A stretch of 34,179 bases of DNA from Desulfococcaceae bacterium HSG9 (GTDB lineage: Bacteria > Desulfobacterota > Desulfobacteria > Desulfobacterales > JAUCGF01). Position numbers and translations under genes: made by a program. Where the stretch lies: positions 1-34,179 of the forward strand of contig JAUCGF010000132.1 of the NCBI GenBank assembly GCA_030378005.1, in the 5' to 3' direction. How positions within the stretch are numbered: position 1 is the first letter of the stretch; every line of letters begins with the position of its first letter. Positions 25,101 to 33,559 of this stretch are shown here, one piece after another. Under the pieces are notes generated by a model. It worked only from the letters and a program-made list of their open reading frames with translations, was not told the origin of the DNA and searched no databases.

Positions 25101-28100
25101 AGCGATCCGTTGTTGCTGCCTCTGATTCATATCAAACGGGTTTTGATAACGCTGCGTTACGGCAACATGCCGCTATCCGCGGATGTCTATGTTTGTATCG
25201 GAATCATTTTGTGCGGGGTCGTGGGAGACATTGATTCCGGCAGCCGGTTCGGCGAACTGGCTTTGCGCATATCCGATCATTTCAAAGCGGATGAATATAA
25301 AGCCCGCTTGGATTTGGCGTATAATGCGTTTATCAGACATTGGAAGGCACATCTGAAAACCACGTTAAAGCCTCTAAAATCCGGATATCAAATCGGTCTT
25401 GAAACCGGTGATTTGGAATATGCCGTTTTTTGTATTTTAATATACTGCCATCATGCGTTTGCAACAAGTCAGAACCTGGCCGTCTTTAAAAAAGAAATCA
25501 TCTCTTTACTGACGCCGATCATCCGACTCAGACAGGAACAAAGTGTTACAATGATGAATAAATTGTTGATTCAGGTCATTGTAAACCTGACGGATTGTCC
25601 TGATGAACCCTGCATTCTGTGCGGCGACTATTTTGATGAAAAAGAAGGGCTGGCTTTATTCCGTAAGGCTAAAAACAGAACCGGCAGCTTTGTTTTTTAT
25701 TTTGAAAAATTAATGCTATGTTATCTTTTTGAAGATTATACCCATGCGTCAGCGTATTCTGCTGAAGCGGAAAAATACTCTGATGGCGGTGTCGCCATGG
25801 CGTATCTCAGTTTTTTAAATTGTTATGACTCTTTGACGATGCTGGCTTTATATAACAGAGCTTCAAAGGCCGAACAAAAAACCTTTAAACGTAAAGTGCA
25901 TTCTAATCAGAAAAAATTGAAAAAATGGGCACATCACGCTCATGAGAATTGTTTACACAAATGGAAGTTGGTGGAAGCTGAACGCGCCCGAATTGATGAT
26001 GATTATGAAAAAGCCGCCCAATGTTACGACAAAGCGATTGAACTGGCTGAAACACACGAATATCTGAACGACCAGGCCCTATCACTGGAGTTGGCTGGTA
26101 AATTTTATCTTGCCCACAACCATCTGCTCATTGCGAAAGCCTATCTTCGTGATGCGCATTATATCTATCAAAAATGGGGAGCCGACACCAAAGTCGCGTG
26201 GTTGGAAAAAAAATACCCGAATTTTTTTTTAGCCCGCAAAGAGGGGGATGAAAATGCCGCTGATAGCGCGACCCTTACCACACTGTCCTCAACCGTTAAA
26301 AACAGCGGTTCCATGACATCAGCACTTGATATTGAATCTGTCATGCTGGCGTCCCAGACAATTTCCGGTGAAATTATTTTATCCGCTCTGATCAATAAAA
26401 TAATGCGTATTGTGATTGAAAACAGCGGTGCTGAAAAAGCTTTCTTTATTATAGAAAACAAGGGCGCGCTTTTTATTGAGGCCGAAGCGATGGCCGAAAA
26501 AACGGACGCAATAAATATTTTAGAAACGATTTCCCTTAAATCCCCTGAAGCCGCTAAAAAAATTCCGGTCAGTATTATCAATTATGTTGCCAGAACATTT
26601 AAAGATGTTGTTATTGATGATGCTTCCGGCAAAGGACAGTTTACCAAAGATGAGTATGTAATTGAACACAACCTTAAATCGATCCTCTGTACCCCTCTGA
26701 TCAGCCGAGGACAATTGAGGGGTGTCTTATACCTTGAAAATAATTTTGCAGCCGGCACTTTTACGCCGGAACGCGTCAAAATCATGCAAATGCTGACATC
26801 CCAAGTTGCGATTTCAGTTGAAAATGCCAGTTTTTATAAAAGCTTAAAAAAATCAGAGAAAAGATATCGTTCTTTATGGGAAAGAGCCGTGGAGGGGATT
26901 TTTCAATCATCACCAGACGGTCATCTTATCAGCGCCAATCCGTCGTTATTCAAGATTATGGGATATCACCAGTCAAAAGATAAGCGGTTACTGACTACTG
27001 ATATTGTCAAACAAACCTTTGTAAACCCGGAAGATAGAGATAAATTGATCCGCAATCTGAGCGCACAAGATCAAGTCATCGGATTTGAAACTGAGATGCG
27101 CAAAAAAGATGGAACACCGATTCATGTTTCAGTATCGGCCCGGGCGATCAAAGATACCCAAGGCAATATTCGGCATATTGAGGGTTCTATTGTTGATATC
27201 AGCCAACGTATTGAAAAAGAAAACGCCGATCGCGAACGTAAATTGGCTGAAGCCGCCAACCGTGCTAAAAGCGAATTTTTGGCCAATATGAGTCATGAAA
27301 TTCGCACGCCCATGAATGCGGTGCTGGGATTCACCGAGCTGCTTGATTCTATGATAACGGATCAGACCCAAAAAGAATATCTAAGCGCCATTAAGTCAGG
27401 CGGCAAAGGACTTTTAACAATTATTAACGATATTTTGGATCTCTCTAAAATCGAAGCCGGTAAACTGGAAATTCAATATGAACCGGTGAATCCGCACACC
27501 ATTTTTATGGAAATTGAAAATATTTTTTCCTTAAAAGCATCTCGTAAAAATCTCGAATTTAAAATTGAAATTGATCCCCTGCTTCCTGAAAATCTTATTT
27601 TGGATGAAGTCAGGGTGCGCCAAATTCTTTTCAATCTGGTTGGGAATGCCTTTAAATTCACCAGCAAAGGATATATCAAAGTGGCCGTCAGCCCGATGCT
27701 TACCAAACAGAAATCCCCTCAAGCTGAGGAACGGAGCGGAAAGGGCGGCATCGGACATGAACATTCAATTGACTTGGCCATAACGGTTGAGGACACCGGA
27801 ATCGGCATTCCTGAAAAAGATCAGCGAAGCATATTTGAATCATTTAAACAGCAAGAGGGGCAAAGTACGCGCAAATTTGGCGGCACAGGCTTGGGATTGA
27901 CAATTTGCACACGTCTTGCAGAAATGATGGACGGTTCAATCAGCGTTACAAGTACGTCCGGACAAGGCTCTGTTTTTGAAATCAGACTGCGCGACGTTGC
28001 TATCGCCGAAGACCCCACAATCAGACCGGATGATAAACCTGAGATCCCTGACATCATTTTTGAACCGGCCGAATTATTGATCGTTGATGATGTGGCCTCA

Positions 28101-28784
28101 AATCGGGATTTAATCAAATCGCAGTTCATGGGAACACAAATTAAATTTTTATACGCCGAAAACGGTGAACAAGCGGTTCGTATGGCTCGTCAATACAAGC
28201 CGGCCATGATACTCATGGATATCCTCATGCCTGTTATGGACGGTTATGAGGCCACTCGGCGGATAAAAGCTGATAGTGCATTCACCGCTATTCCGATTGT
28301 GGCGATAACTGCTTCAGCTATGGCTGGCGACGCGCGAAAAATTGAACAGCACGGATTTGACGGTTGTTTGCGAAAACCGGTGTCCCGAACGGAGCTATAT
28401 AAAGAATTAGCCCGTTTTTTGAAATTTAAACCACGAATAGATATGAATGACCACGAAAAATCGGTTAAAAAAACTTTGCCAGATGCGACATCTCCTGAAA
28501 CCGCAGCTCGACTTCCTGAACTGGTTGCTATATTGGAGCAAGAATTGGCCCCTCAATGGAATGAACTTCAAAAAAAACAGCCTGTAAAAGCGGTCCTTAA
28601 ATTCGGACAAGATTTGGAAAAATTAGGCCAAGAATACAATATTGATACAGTTACCAAATTCGGTGCCGATTTGATTGTATATATCAATAATTTCGATGTT
28701 CGCAAAATGCGGTTTTTGCTTTCCGGTTTTCCCGAACTGATTGAGCAATTGAAACCACAAATAACCACGAATAAACACAAATGA
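22155..28784 (+). CDS. Giant hybrid Ser/Thr kinase-AAA ATPase-GAF-PAS-histidine kinase-receiver protein
   Basis: A protein of 2209 residues from the ATG at 22155, chosen because AAAGGGG lies just upstream; an in-frame ATG 30 bp earlier lacks a site. Domains in order: a protein kinase with HKDINPSN near 125 and DFG near 147; an AAA_16-type ATPase with GHAGVGKST near 382 and IFLDDLQWAD near 515; a long helical TPR-like region of about 750 residues; GAF at about 1390-1560; PAS at about 1570-1690; HisKA with phospho-acceptor H1714 in MSHEIRTPMNA; HATPase with N box near 1826, DTGIGIP and GGTGLGL; a receiver with phospho-acceptor D2021 (LMDILMPVMDGYEA); and a C-terminal helical module. It is a cytoplasmic sensor of the trifunctional family common in large-genome deltaproteobacteria and cyanobacteria. 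The stand-alone response regulator follows after 14 bp. Two odd Leu-Arg-Thr-Pro-containing inserts are described in the findings. Confidence 0.93.
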   Translation: MIPVKGYTIQIKIYESASSLVWRATRDSDNLPVILKILKEEYPSPYELARYRQEYEIVSGFNTPGIIKLYGIEKYENKLIIIFEDFSAKSLRILLENNKFTLKEFLKNAIRITTILGEIHAANVIHKDINPSNIVMNTATGQIKIIDFGISTVLSRENLAQGREQPKNLKAKDQGYDNPVPGLRTPLEGTLAYISPEQTGRMNRSLDFRTDFYSLGITFYEMLCGRLPFKAERVKTPMEMVHCHLAKEPPPPCLIMPSVPQSLSDIIMKLMAKDPEKRYQSTFGINADLGECSDRLLKNGSISTFHIGSQDISDRFQIPQKLYGREREIEMLLNAFDRICDITDSADPHTSSDKSAPELRTPQAAKEDLNQIKRESEIILVSGHAGVGKSTLVREIHKPLTLENGYFITSKFDQFKRNTPYYAIIDAFSELMQQILAESEEYLADWREKLLDALGPNAQIIIDVIPELELIVGKLPESKKTTEREKAPEQALNRFNLAFQNFMAVFISPEHPLVIFLDDLQWADTASLELIQSMIFVQKNNLLLIGAYRNNETDAAHPLIQTMDELSKSGVNIRHIKLKPLQPDQICQLVAETLHHAHVEARPLAEIIYAKTNGNPFFINVLLKSLYDDKLIDFDPHKGRWNWSLEKIRFVEISDNVVELTARRIKKLSQAVQEILTLAACIGNRFTIAILAYISEQTRLTIRSQLQEAITAGLIFSLNDTFKLIDQDDNIQIEYKFAHDQIQQAAYSMIPADRRQAAHRRVGLMMLRNLPPEERDEKIFDIVDQLNLANVNNTENGNTNDTERRELARLNYIAGCKAKQAAAYTPAYAYYKTGIDLTPADCWETDYNQSLNLWSEAAEAAYLCNEFGKIEHYIALVLEKAETVTDCIKVYEASIMAYIAQNNFQKAISTGISVLNLLGVKLPSKANKAHILSGLGRLKIALMKGGIAGRRIEDLFNLPEMTDPAMIAAMRILMKIGPAAYISDPLLLPLIHIKRVLITLRYGNMPLSADVYVCIGIILCGVVGDIDSGSRFGELALRISDHFKADEYKARLDLAYNAFIRHWKAHLKTTLKPLKSGYQIGLETGDLEYAVFCILIYCHHAFATSQNLAVFKKEIISLLTPIIRLRQEQSVTMMNKLLIQVIVNLTDCPDEPCILCGDYFDEKEGLALFRKAKNRTGSFVFYFEKLMLCYLFEDYTHASAYSAEAEKYSDGGVAMAYLSFLNCYDSLTMLALYNRASKAEQKTFKRKVHSNQKKLKKWAHHAHENCLHKWKLVEAERARIDDDYEKAAQCYDKAIELAETHEYLNDQALSLELAGKFYLAHNHLLIAKAYLRDAHYIYQKWGADTKVAWLEKKYPNFFLARKEGDENAADSATLTTLSSTVKNSGSMTSALDIESVMLASQTISGEIILSALINKIMRIVIENSGAEKAFFIIENKGALFIEAEAMAEKTDAINILETISLKSPEAAKKIPVSIINYVARTFKDVVIDDASGKGQFTKDEYVIEHNLKSILCTPLISRGQLRGVLYLENNFAAGTFTPERVKIMQMLTSQVAISVENASFYKSLKKSEKRYRSLWERAVEGIFQSSPDGHLISANPSLFKIMGYHQSKDKRLLTTDIVKQTFVNPEDRDKLIRNLSAQDQVIGFETEMRKKDGTPIHVSVSARAIKDTQGNIRHIEGSIVDISQRIEKENADRERKLAEAANRAKSEFLANMSHEIRTPMNAVLGFTELLDSMITDQTQKEYLSAIKSGGKGLLTIINDILDLSKIEAGKLEIQYEPVNPHTIFMEIENIFSLKASRKNLEFKIEIDPLLPENLILDEVRVRQILFNLVGNAFKFTSKGYIKVAVSPMLTKQKSPQAEERSGKGGIGHEHSIDLAITVEDTGIGIPEKDQRSIFESFKQQEGQSTRKFGGTGLGLTICTRLAEMMDGSISVTSTSGQGSVFEIRLRDVAIAEDPTIRPDDKPEIPDIIFEPAELLIVDDVASNRDLIKSQFMGTQIKFLYAENGEQAVRMARQYKPAMILMDILMPVMDGYEATRRIKADSAFTAIPIVAITASAMAGDARKIEQHGFDGCLRKPVSRTELYKELARFLKFKPRIDMNDHEKSVKKTLPDATSPETAARLPELVAILEQELAPQWNELQKKQPVKAVLKFGQDLEKLGQEYNIDTVTKFGADLIVYINNFDVRKMRFLLSGFPELIEQLKPQITTNKHK

Positions 28785-28798
28785 AAGGATAAGTTAAA

Positions 28799-29269
28799 AT
28801 GAGTGTAAACACAAACCCTGCATTCAATATTTTAATTGTTGATGATGAACCCATTAATATTCAGTTGTTAGGCAATGTCCTTAAAGAAAGTGATTACGAT
28901 GTCCAATTTGCAACCAGTGGTGAAGAAGCCTTGGAATGGGTAAATTCGGAACCCTTTGATCTGATTCTTCTGGATTTGATGATGCCGACAATGGACGGAT
29001 ATGAGGTTTGTGAACGCATCAAAAATAATTCGGCTACAAATGCGATTCCCATACTCTTTCTGAGTGCCAGCGTCAGCGCGAAAAAAATCAATAAAGGGTT
29101 TGAAGCCGGCGCGGCAGATTTTATAAACAAACCTTTTAATCGTGTTGAACTGTTAGCCAAAGTCAAAACGCATCTGGAATTAAAAAGAAGTTTGGAACAA
29201 TCGGCAGATCTGCAAAAGAAACTGGATGAAGCTCTGAAAGAGATCGAAAGATTGAACATCCAACGTTGA
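28799..29269 (+). CDS. Single-domain response regulator with C-terminal coiled coil
   Basis: A protein of 156 residues. The receiver domain is complete: acidic pocket D15/D16, phospho-acceptor D59 in ILLDLMMPTMDG, conserved S/T in FLSAS and K111 in INKPF. The last 30 residues form a charged heptad-like helix (LEQSADLQKKLDEALKEIER) with no output domain. It is probably a phospho-relay or protein-binding partner of the giant kinase encoded 14 bp upstream and co-transcribed with it. AAAGGA lies upstream of the ATG. Confidence 0.9.
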   Translation: MSVNTNPAFNILIVDDEPINIQLLGNVLKESDYDVQFATSGEEALEWVNSEPFDLILLDLMMPTMDGYEVCERIKNNSATNAIPILFLSASVSAKKINKGFEAGAADFINKPFNRVELLAKVKTHLELKRSLEQSADLQKKLDEALKEIERLNIQR

Positions 29270-30060
29270 ATATTTTTCATTCTATTTCAGATTTCAGACG
29301 TTCGATGTCAGACGTTGCCCCCGGTGTGGTTGCGATAGCAGGTGCTGGCGGCAAAACAACGCTTATGTTTCACCTTGCGCATGAACTCGCCAGCGGCGGC
29401 GAAACCGTTCTCACCACCACGACAACTAAAATTTTTTATCCTCTGCCTCGGCAATCGCGCCATGTTATTATTTCCGAGAATATGACTGCAATAATAAAAC
29501 AGGCCAAAGCGTTGTTGCACCGTTCTCATCATATTACGGCGGCGGCACGCTATTTGACGGATTCTCAAAAACTGGTCGGTTTTCAACCCGCGATGATTCA
29601 GCGTTTATGGGAAACCGGTCTGTTCCGTCACATACTGGTGGAAGCCGATGGTGCGGCGCGAAGGCCGCTTAAAGCGCATGCATCACATGAACCGGTGATT
29701 CCACCGCACACCAAAGAGTTGATTGTCGTAGTCGGTCTGAGTGCGGTAGGAAAATCGCTCAGTGAAGATTGGGTGTTCAGGTCTGAAATATATTCTAAAC
29801 TGAGCGGATTGCCGGCCTCTTCAGATTGCCCGGGCGCTCTCGTAACATCGCAATCAGTGGTAACGGTTCTTTTACACCCTGAAGGTATTTTGCAAGGTTG
29901 CCCGGCCAATATCCCATGTCATCTTTTTCTGAATCAAGCCGATGATCAGCGCGCTTATAACGCCGGACGTAAAATCGTAGCGCTTCTATCGAAACATAAC
30001 AGCAACCGCTTTGATCAAGTGTGGATCGGTTCGTTAAAATCACCGTTGCCTTTAACCTGA
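29266..30060 (+). CDS. yqeC: YqeC-like selenium-dependent hydroxylase accessory protein
   Basis: A protein of 264 residues. Walker A is GAGGKTT at 26-32. The family signature EADGAARRPLK is at 126-136, followed by HEPVIP at 141-146. YqeC is a marker of selenium-dependent molybdenum hydroxylases and is thought to help mature their Se-containing cofactor. No hydroxylase gene is in the window. The start is uncertain: a TTG at 29266 overlaps the response regulator stop, while an ATG at 29305 just before the core domain is equally possible; neither has a good ribosome binding site. It is in tandem with the kinase and regulator genes, perhaps by chance. It supports selenium use by this organism. 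Confidence 0.8.
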   Translation: MNIFHSISDFRRSMSDVAPGVVAIAGAGGKTTLMFHLAHELASGGETVLTTTTTKIFYPLPRQSRHVIISENMTAIIKQAKALLHRSHHITAAARYLTDSQKLVGFQPAMIQRLWETGLFRHILVEADGAARRPLKAHASHEPVIPPHTKELIVVVGLSAVGKSLSEDWVFRSEIYSKLSGLPASSDCPGALVTSQSVVTVLLHPEGILQGCPANIPCHLFLNQADDQRAYNAGRKIVALLSKHNSNRFDQVWIGSLKSPLPLT

Positions 30061-30130
30061 ATTATTCATATCGAAAGTCGCGTTCGTGAAAGAAGTCCTT
30101 CCGAGGATTTCGGTTTTCAGCGTATGAATA

Positions 30131-31174
30131 ACCTGAGTTCGATGAGTTTTTTTATATTTTTATTGAGTTAAAATCAGTTTTTGTTATAAACTCGCTATTA
30201 TTGTTTGGTGACAAAAAATTTATTTAAGGAGGTGGTGGTGATGATGACAACAATTTCTCCCAATCAGGATAATGTGACAATTCTGACCGAATTATATTGT
30301 GAAATCAATGAATTCGTAAAAGTTTTTCATCCGATTTTTAAAAAACATTTAATCGGAGAAAGACGACAGCGTCCTTTCAGTCGTCTCTCAGTATCTGAAA
30401 TTATGACAATTCCAATCGCATATCAGATAATCGGGGGACTGAATTTCAAAAGTTTTTACAAAGATGTTATCAGGTGGTTTCATCGAGATGAATCACCTTC
30501 TTCAGTGACTTGTCAAAGATTCGCAGAGGCGGCCCCGACAACTCTCATTCCGTCAACCTTATTCTTAAAGTTTCGCATGGAAATGAGTGATAAGACCGAG
30601 GTTTATGTAATCGATTCAACCCCTCTGCGAGTCAGCATGAATCAGCGTATTCCCCGTCACAAAGTTTTTAAAGATATCACTCAAAGAGGTGAAAGCACAA
30701 CAGGCCGGTTTTACGGATTCCGGCTCCATATGGTTATCAATCATGTCAGCCGGTTGATGTCAGTTCATATCAGCGCCGGTAATTTCGATGACCGGTGACC
30801 TGTGCTCGGAACAGTCAAAAATTCAGCAGGCTGATTACCGGGAGACAAAGGTTATATCAAAAAAGCCCTTACGGAAGTGCTTCTGAAACAGGGACCAGAA
30901 CTCATCACCACTGTCAGAAAAAATATGAAGCGGGTGTTTTCACATTTCAATCGTTTTCTCCTGAGAAAAAGAGCTGTTGTTGAAACGGCTGATGATCAGC
31001 TGAAAAATCACTTTCAAATTGAGCACTCACGACATCGTTCTTTAGCAGGGTTTATGAACAATGTGCTTACGGGGCTCATCACTTACACTTATTATCCTGA
31101 TAAGCCTGAAATGAGGGGGGCAGACCTTGAAAAAGCTCTTGCCACTGTAAAATAAAAACTCGTCGAACTCAGGT
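30131..31174 (+). mobile_element. IS982-family insertion sequence, 1044 bp, with both terminal repeats
   Basis: Terminal inverted repeats of 21 bp (30131-30151 and 31154-31174) match at 20 positions and begin ACCTGAGTTCGA. They enclose a single transposase gene. No clear target-site duplication was seen. The right end abuts an IS1-family remnant, so insertions here are layered. A diverged, decayed copy of the same family lies at the left end of the window. Confidence 0.85.
30241..31155 (+). pseudogene. IS982 transposase, full-length frame with two in-frame TGA codons
   Basis: From the ATG behind AGGAGG the frame runs 304 codons to a TAA with no frameshift. It is interrupted only by TGA at codon 186 (30796-30798, after NFDDR) and codon 198 (30832-30834, just before LPGDKGYI). 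IS982 landmarks are VYVIDSTPLRVS (first catalytic Asp), RIPRHKVFKD, GRFYGFRLHMVIN, GDKGYIKKALTEVLL, LLRKRAVVETADDQLKN and IEHSRHRSLAGFMNN. If both TGA are true stops it is dead; if they are read through, the protein is complete. The first TGA is also present at the same place in the decayed copy at 544-1458. Confidence 0.8.
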
Positions 31175-31176
31175 TA

Positions 31177-31623
31177 AAATTAGGTGATAGTGACGGAGAA
31201 GGCGAAAGGGCGGCTGACGATAGAGTGTGATGAGATGTGGTCATTTGTTGAAAACAAGGAAAATAAGATATGGATATGGCTGGCTGAAGATGTAAAATCA
31301 AAAGTGATAGTCGGAGTATATGCAGGGAGTCGAGATGAGAAAGGGGCGCAGGGACTTTGGGATTCGCCACTGGAGTTTACAGGCAGTGCGCTGTCGCCTA
31401 TACCGATTTCAGGTCTTCATACAGAGCGGTTTTTCCTGAAGGAATACATCGCGCTGTAGGAAAAGAAAGCGGGATGATGAATTCGATAGAAAGCTTTAAC
31501 TGTACGATAAGACAGCGAATTTATCGTCTAGTAAGAAAAACGCTCTCATTTTCCAAGAAGCCGGCCAATCATATCTGTGCGATATGGAATTTTGTGCATC
31601 ATTACAACGCTTCGCCGGCATGA
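31177..31623 (+). pseudogene. IS1-family transposase (InsB-like) remnant
   Basis: The frame from about 31184 reads ECDEMWSFVENKENKIWIWL and GVYAGSRDEKGAQGLWDS. After a one-base shift near 31357 it continues VYRQCAVAYTDFRSSYRAVF, SGMMNSIESFNCTIRQRIYR, LVRKTLSFSKKP and NFVHHYNA. These are InsB DDE transposase landmarks of IS1, including the catalytic core and the C-terminal N-x2-R-Q-R region. The InsA part and the N-terminus of InsB are missing, apparently lost where IS982 abuts. It is inactive. Confidence 0.82.
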
Positions 31624-31894
31624 ACACATTGTAATGAAAACGGATTTATGATTTTTATGAGAATAGGTGCGTGATATGGCTGATAAATCAGAGATAAATT
31701 TCAAATTTGGCAACGAGCGCTGATGTCTTTCATTTTTTTTCATAATATTCAGAGTGAAATCCGTTAAATTTGAAATTTATTCAGTGTCTGAATGAACTTC
31801 ATCACCCGCCATTGCACCACCACCCACTATCTATGTATTATTAGTAGACCGCACCTTCTCGGTCGAAGCAGAGCGTCTGGGTTATGCCTTTTCC
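31624..31894. other. Intergenic region with a 15-bp inverted repeat
   Basis: No gene seen. An inverted repeat with 15-bp arms, ATAAATTTCAAATTT at 31694-31708 and its complement at 31766-31780, spans 87 bp, perhaps the ends of a small decayed element. The sequence next to the sirtuin stop is more GC-rich. Confidence 0.45.
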
Positions 31895-32617
31895 TCAAAC
31901 GGCCGTGCCGAATACCTCTGATGCCTGGCGATGATATACCATATCAGCCAACGCGTCTAACGGCGTTGGGTCTTTGTTGACGATCACCAATCGGCTCCCA
32001 TTCTGTTTTGCCTGGACCGGAAACTGCGCTGCCGGCTGCACTACCAGCGAACTGCCGACCACGACAAAGAGGTCACTCTCTCGCGTCAAAGTCTCCGCCT
32101 CCACCATAACCGAGGCTGATAACGCCTCCCCGAAAAAGACGACCTCCGGTCTCAACTGCCCCCCACAGGATATACAGGCAGGCTGAATTTCCTCGGACAG
32201 GCGGACATAGACCTGTTCCATCGCCTCTCGCTCTCCACATCGCAGGCAAAAGAACCGCCTGGAGTTGCCGTGTAGCTCAACCACCTTTCTCGATCCGGCC
32301 TGTTGATGCAGACCGTCGATGTTTTGGGTAATGATCGCCCTGAGCTTGCCCATTTGCTCCAGTCTCGCCAGGGCAAGATGCGCCTGATTAGGTTGAGCTT
32401 GTTTGAGCATAGGATATCGTACCTCACGAAAGAAATTCCAATAGTAGGCAGGATTTTTTCTAAAGTAGGTAATGTCAGCATACTTGGCGGGATCATATTT
32501 TTGCCAAAGACCCTCTTGGCCACGATAGGTGGGGATTCCGCTCTCAGCGGAGATACCGGCGCCGGTGAAAGCGACAAGCCGGCTTGCCTGGTCTATAAGG
32601 TCACGCAATTCTGACAT
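31895..32617 (-). CDS. Sir2-family NAD-dependent protein deacylase (sirtuin)
   Basis: A protein of 240 residues, normal length for bacterial CobB/Sir2. It removes acetyl or other acyl groups from lysines using NAD+. Motifs are GAGISAESGIPTYR at 19-32, TQNIDGLH at 97-104, catalytic H116 in ELHG, zinc cysteines C124/C127 and C148/C151, RPEVVFFGE at 156-164, and GSSLVVQPA for NAD binding. AAGGAGG precedes the ATG. The gene looks more GC-rich than the surrounding genes and is flanked by repeats and mobile-element debris, which could mean transfer. It stands alone with no partner gene. Confidence 0.92.
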   Translation of the reverse strand: MSELRDLIDQASRLVAFTGAGISAESGIPTYRGQEGLWQKYDPAKYADITYFRKNPAYYWNFFREVRYPMLKQAQPNQAHLALARLEQMGKLRAIITQNIDGLHQQAGSRKVVELHGNSRRFFCLRCGEREAMEQVYVRLSEEIQPACISCGGQLRPEVVFFGEALSASVMVEAETLTRESDLFVVVGSSLVVQPAAQFPVQAKQNGSRLVIVNKDPTPLDALADMVYHRQASEVFGTAV

Positions 32618-32909
32618 GGTTGCCTCCTTCGACAGTCTGTTCCATTCGGGAGAATCACCTGAAGAGGTATAACGACAAGCTCACCGGTGCAAGGGGCAAT
32701 GATGCCTTTTAAATCAGCGCAAAAGTCCGCGCCCCCTTGCGTCCGGTGAGGCGATGGATTCAGCGATTCTCACGGATTAATATGGGAAAGGCATGAAATT
32801 TAGCTACCCTGCCTTTTGGCAGTTATTTTTTTCACTCTGATTCCAGATACTGCCAGACTACTATTTCGGCGGTATTCGCCGGTTAAATGACTGTCTGAAT
32901 TATTCCTTT
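32618..32909. repeat. Palindromic repeat element between sirtuin and toxin genes
   Basis: Imperfect inverted arms GCTCACCGGTGCAAGGGG and their complement lie at 32679-32697 and 32732-32752. An outer pair, GAGAATCACCTGAA (near 32651-32664) with TTCAGCGATTCTC (near 32759-32771), extends the dyad. A related GCTCACCGACGCAAAAGG arm starts at 34128. This looks like a dispersed hairpin repeat family. No gene is present in this stretch. Confidence 0.6.
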
Positions 32910-33329
32910 TCATTCAAAAGGATTGATGAGTTCAATCCCACAACCTTCAAAATCAGTTATGTTGCGAGTTGTCAATGACAGAAAATTTGTTTGAGCAATT
33001 GCCGCAATCTGGCCATCAGGCAGACTCATAGGCCTTCCTTGTTCTTTGCGCGCTCCCATTATTTCCGCATAGGCTCGCGCGGCTGATTCATCAAAATTAA
33101 TAATATTGTTAGCGAAACCTTGAGTGATAAATTGCTCAAAACGTGATTTCAGTGACTGCCGACGCCGACCTTCCGGCAAAATACGCAAACCGTAACAAAT
33201 TTCAGCAATGGTGATGCTGGAAATGAATAAACCGGTATTGTCGCATCTATTCAACCAACTGATAACATTGCCGGAAGGATTTTGCCGCATAACTTCAGAA
33301 ATCACATTTGTATCAAGCAGGATCCCCAT
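32910..33329 (-). CDS. PIN-domain toxin (VapC-like)
   Basis: A protein of 139 residues. PIN acidic residues are present: D6 in LLDTNVISE, E43 in TIAEICYG, D105 in LPDGQIAAIA and D126 in NITDFEG. VapC-type toxins are magnesium-dependent RNases, often cutting tRNA or rRNA. Its ATG overlaps the stop of the upstream small gene by one base (TGATG), the usual translational coupling of an antitoxin-toxin pair. It is full length with all catalytic residues, so probably active. The specific RNA target is unknown. Confidence 0.88.
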   Translation of the reverse strand: MGILLDTNVISEVMRQNPSGNVISWLNRCDNTGLFISSITIAEICYGLRILPEGRRRQSLKSRFEQFITQGFANNIINFDESAARAYAEIMGARKEQGRPMSLPDGQIAAIAQTNFLSLTTRNITDFEGCGIELINPFE

Positions 33330-33559
33330 CAGAATTGCAATGGCTCGTGTGGTGAATGCTTTGGCAAATCCAGTTCAATCCCGGCAGAAACCCCAAACAA
33401 TTTGACAGCTAAATCACCTAAACGCGGCATGCTTTCAGTGAACACCGTTTTTGATACTGACATTTTTTCAGGAGCGTATTTTTTCAATAAGAATTCATAA
33501 AAATCAAGTAACTCGGTTCTTGCATGAGCTGGAAGTATGTTAAGGTTAACAGTTTGCAT
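33329..33559 (-). CDS. Antitoxin of the PIN toxin pair (DUF2281-like)
   Basis: A protein of 76 residues with an N-terminal helix NILPAHARTELLDFYEFLLKK in the style of DUF2281 antitoxins and a C-terminal segment ending GIELDLPKHSPHEPLQF, probably the toxin-binding tail. No classical AbrB or ribbon-helix-helix motif is obvious. It lies directly upstream of, and overlaps, the toxin start. GGAGG is 10 bases before the ATG. Such antitoxins normally neutralise the toxin and, as a complex, repress their own promoter. Confidence 0.75.
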   Translation of the reverse strand: MQTVNLNILPAHARTELLDFYEFLLKKYAPEKMSVSKTVFTESMPRLGDLAVKLFGVSAGIELDLPKHSPHEPLQF

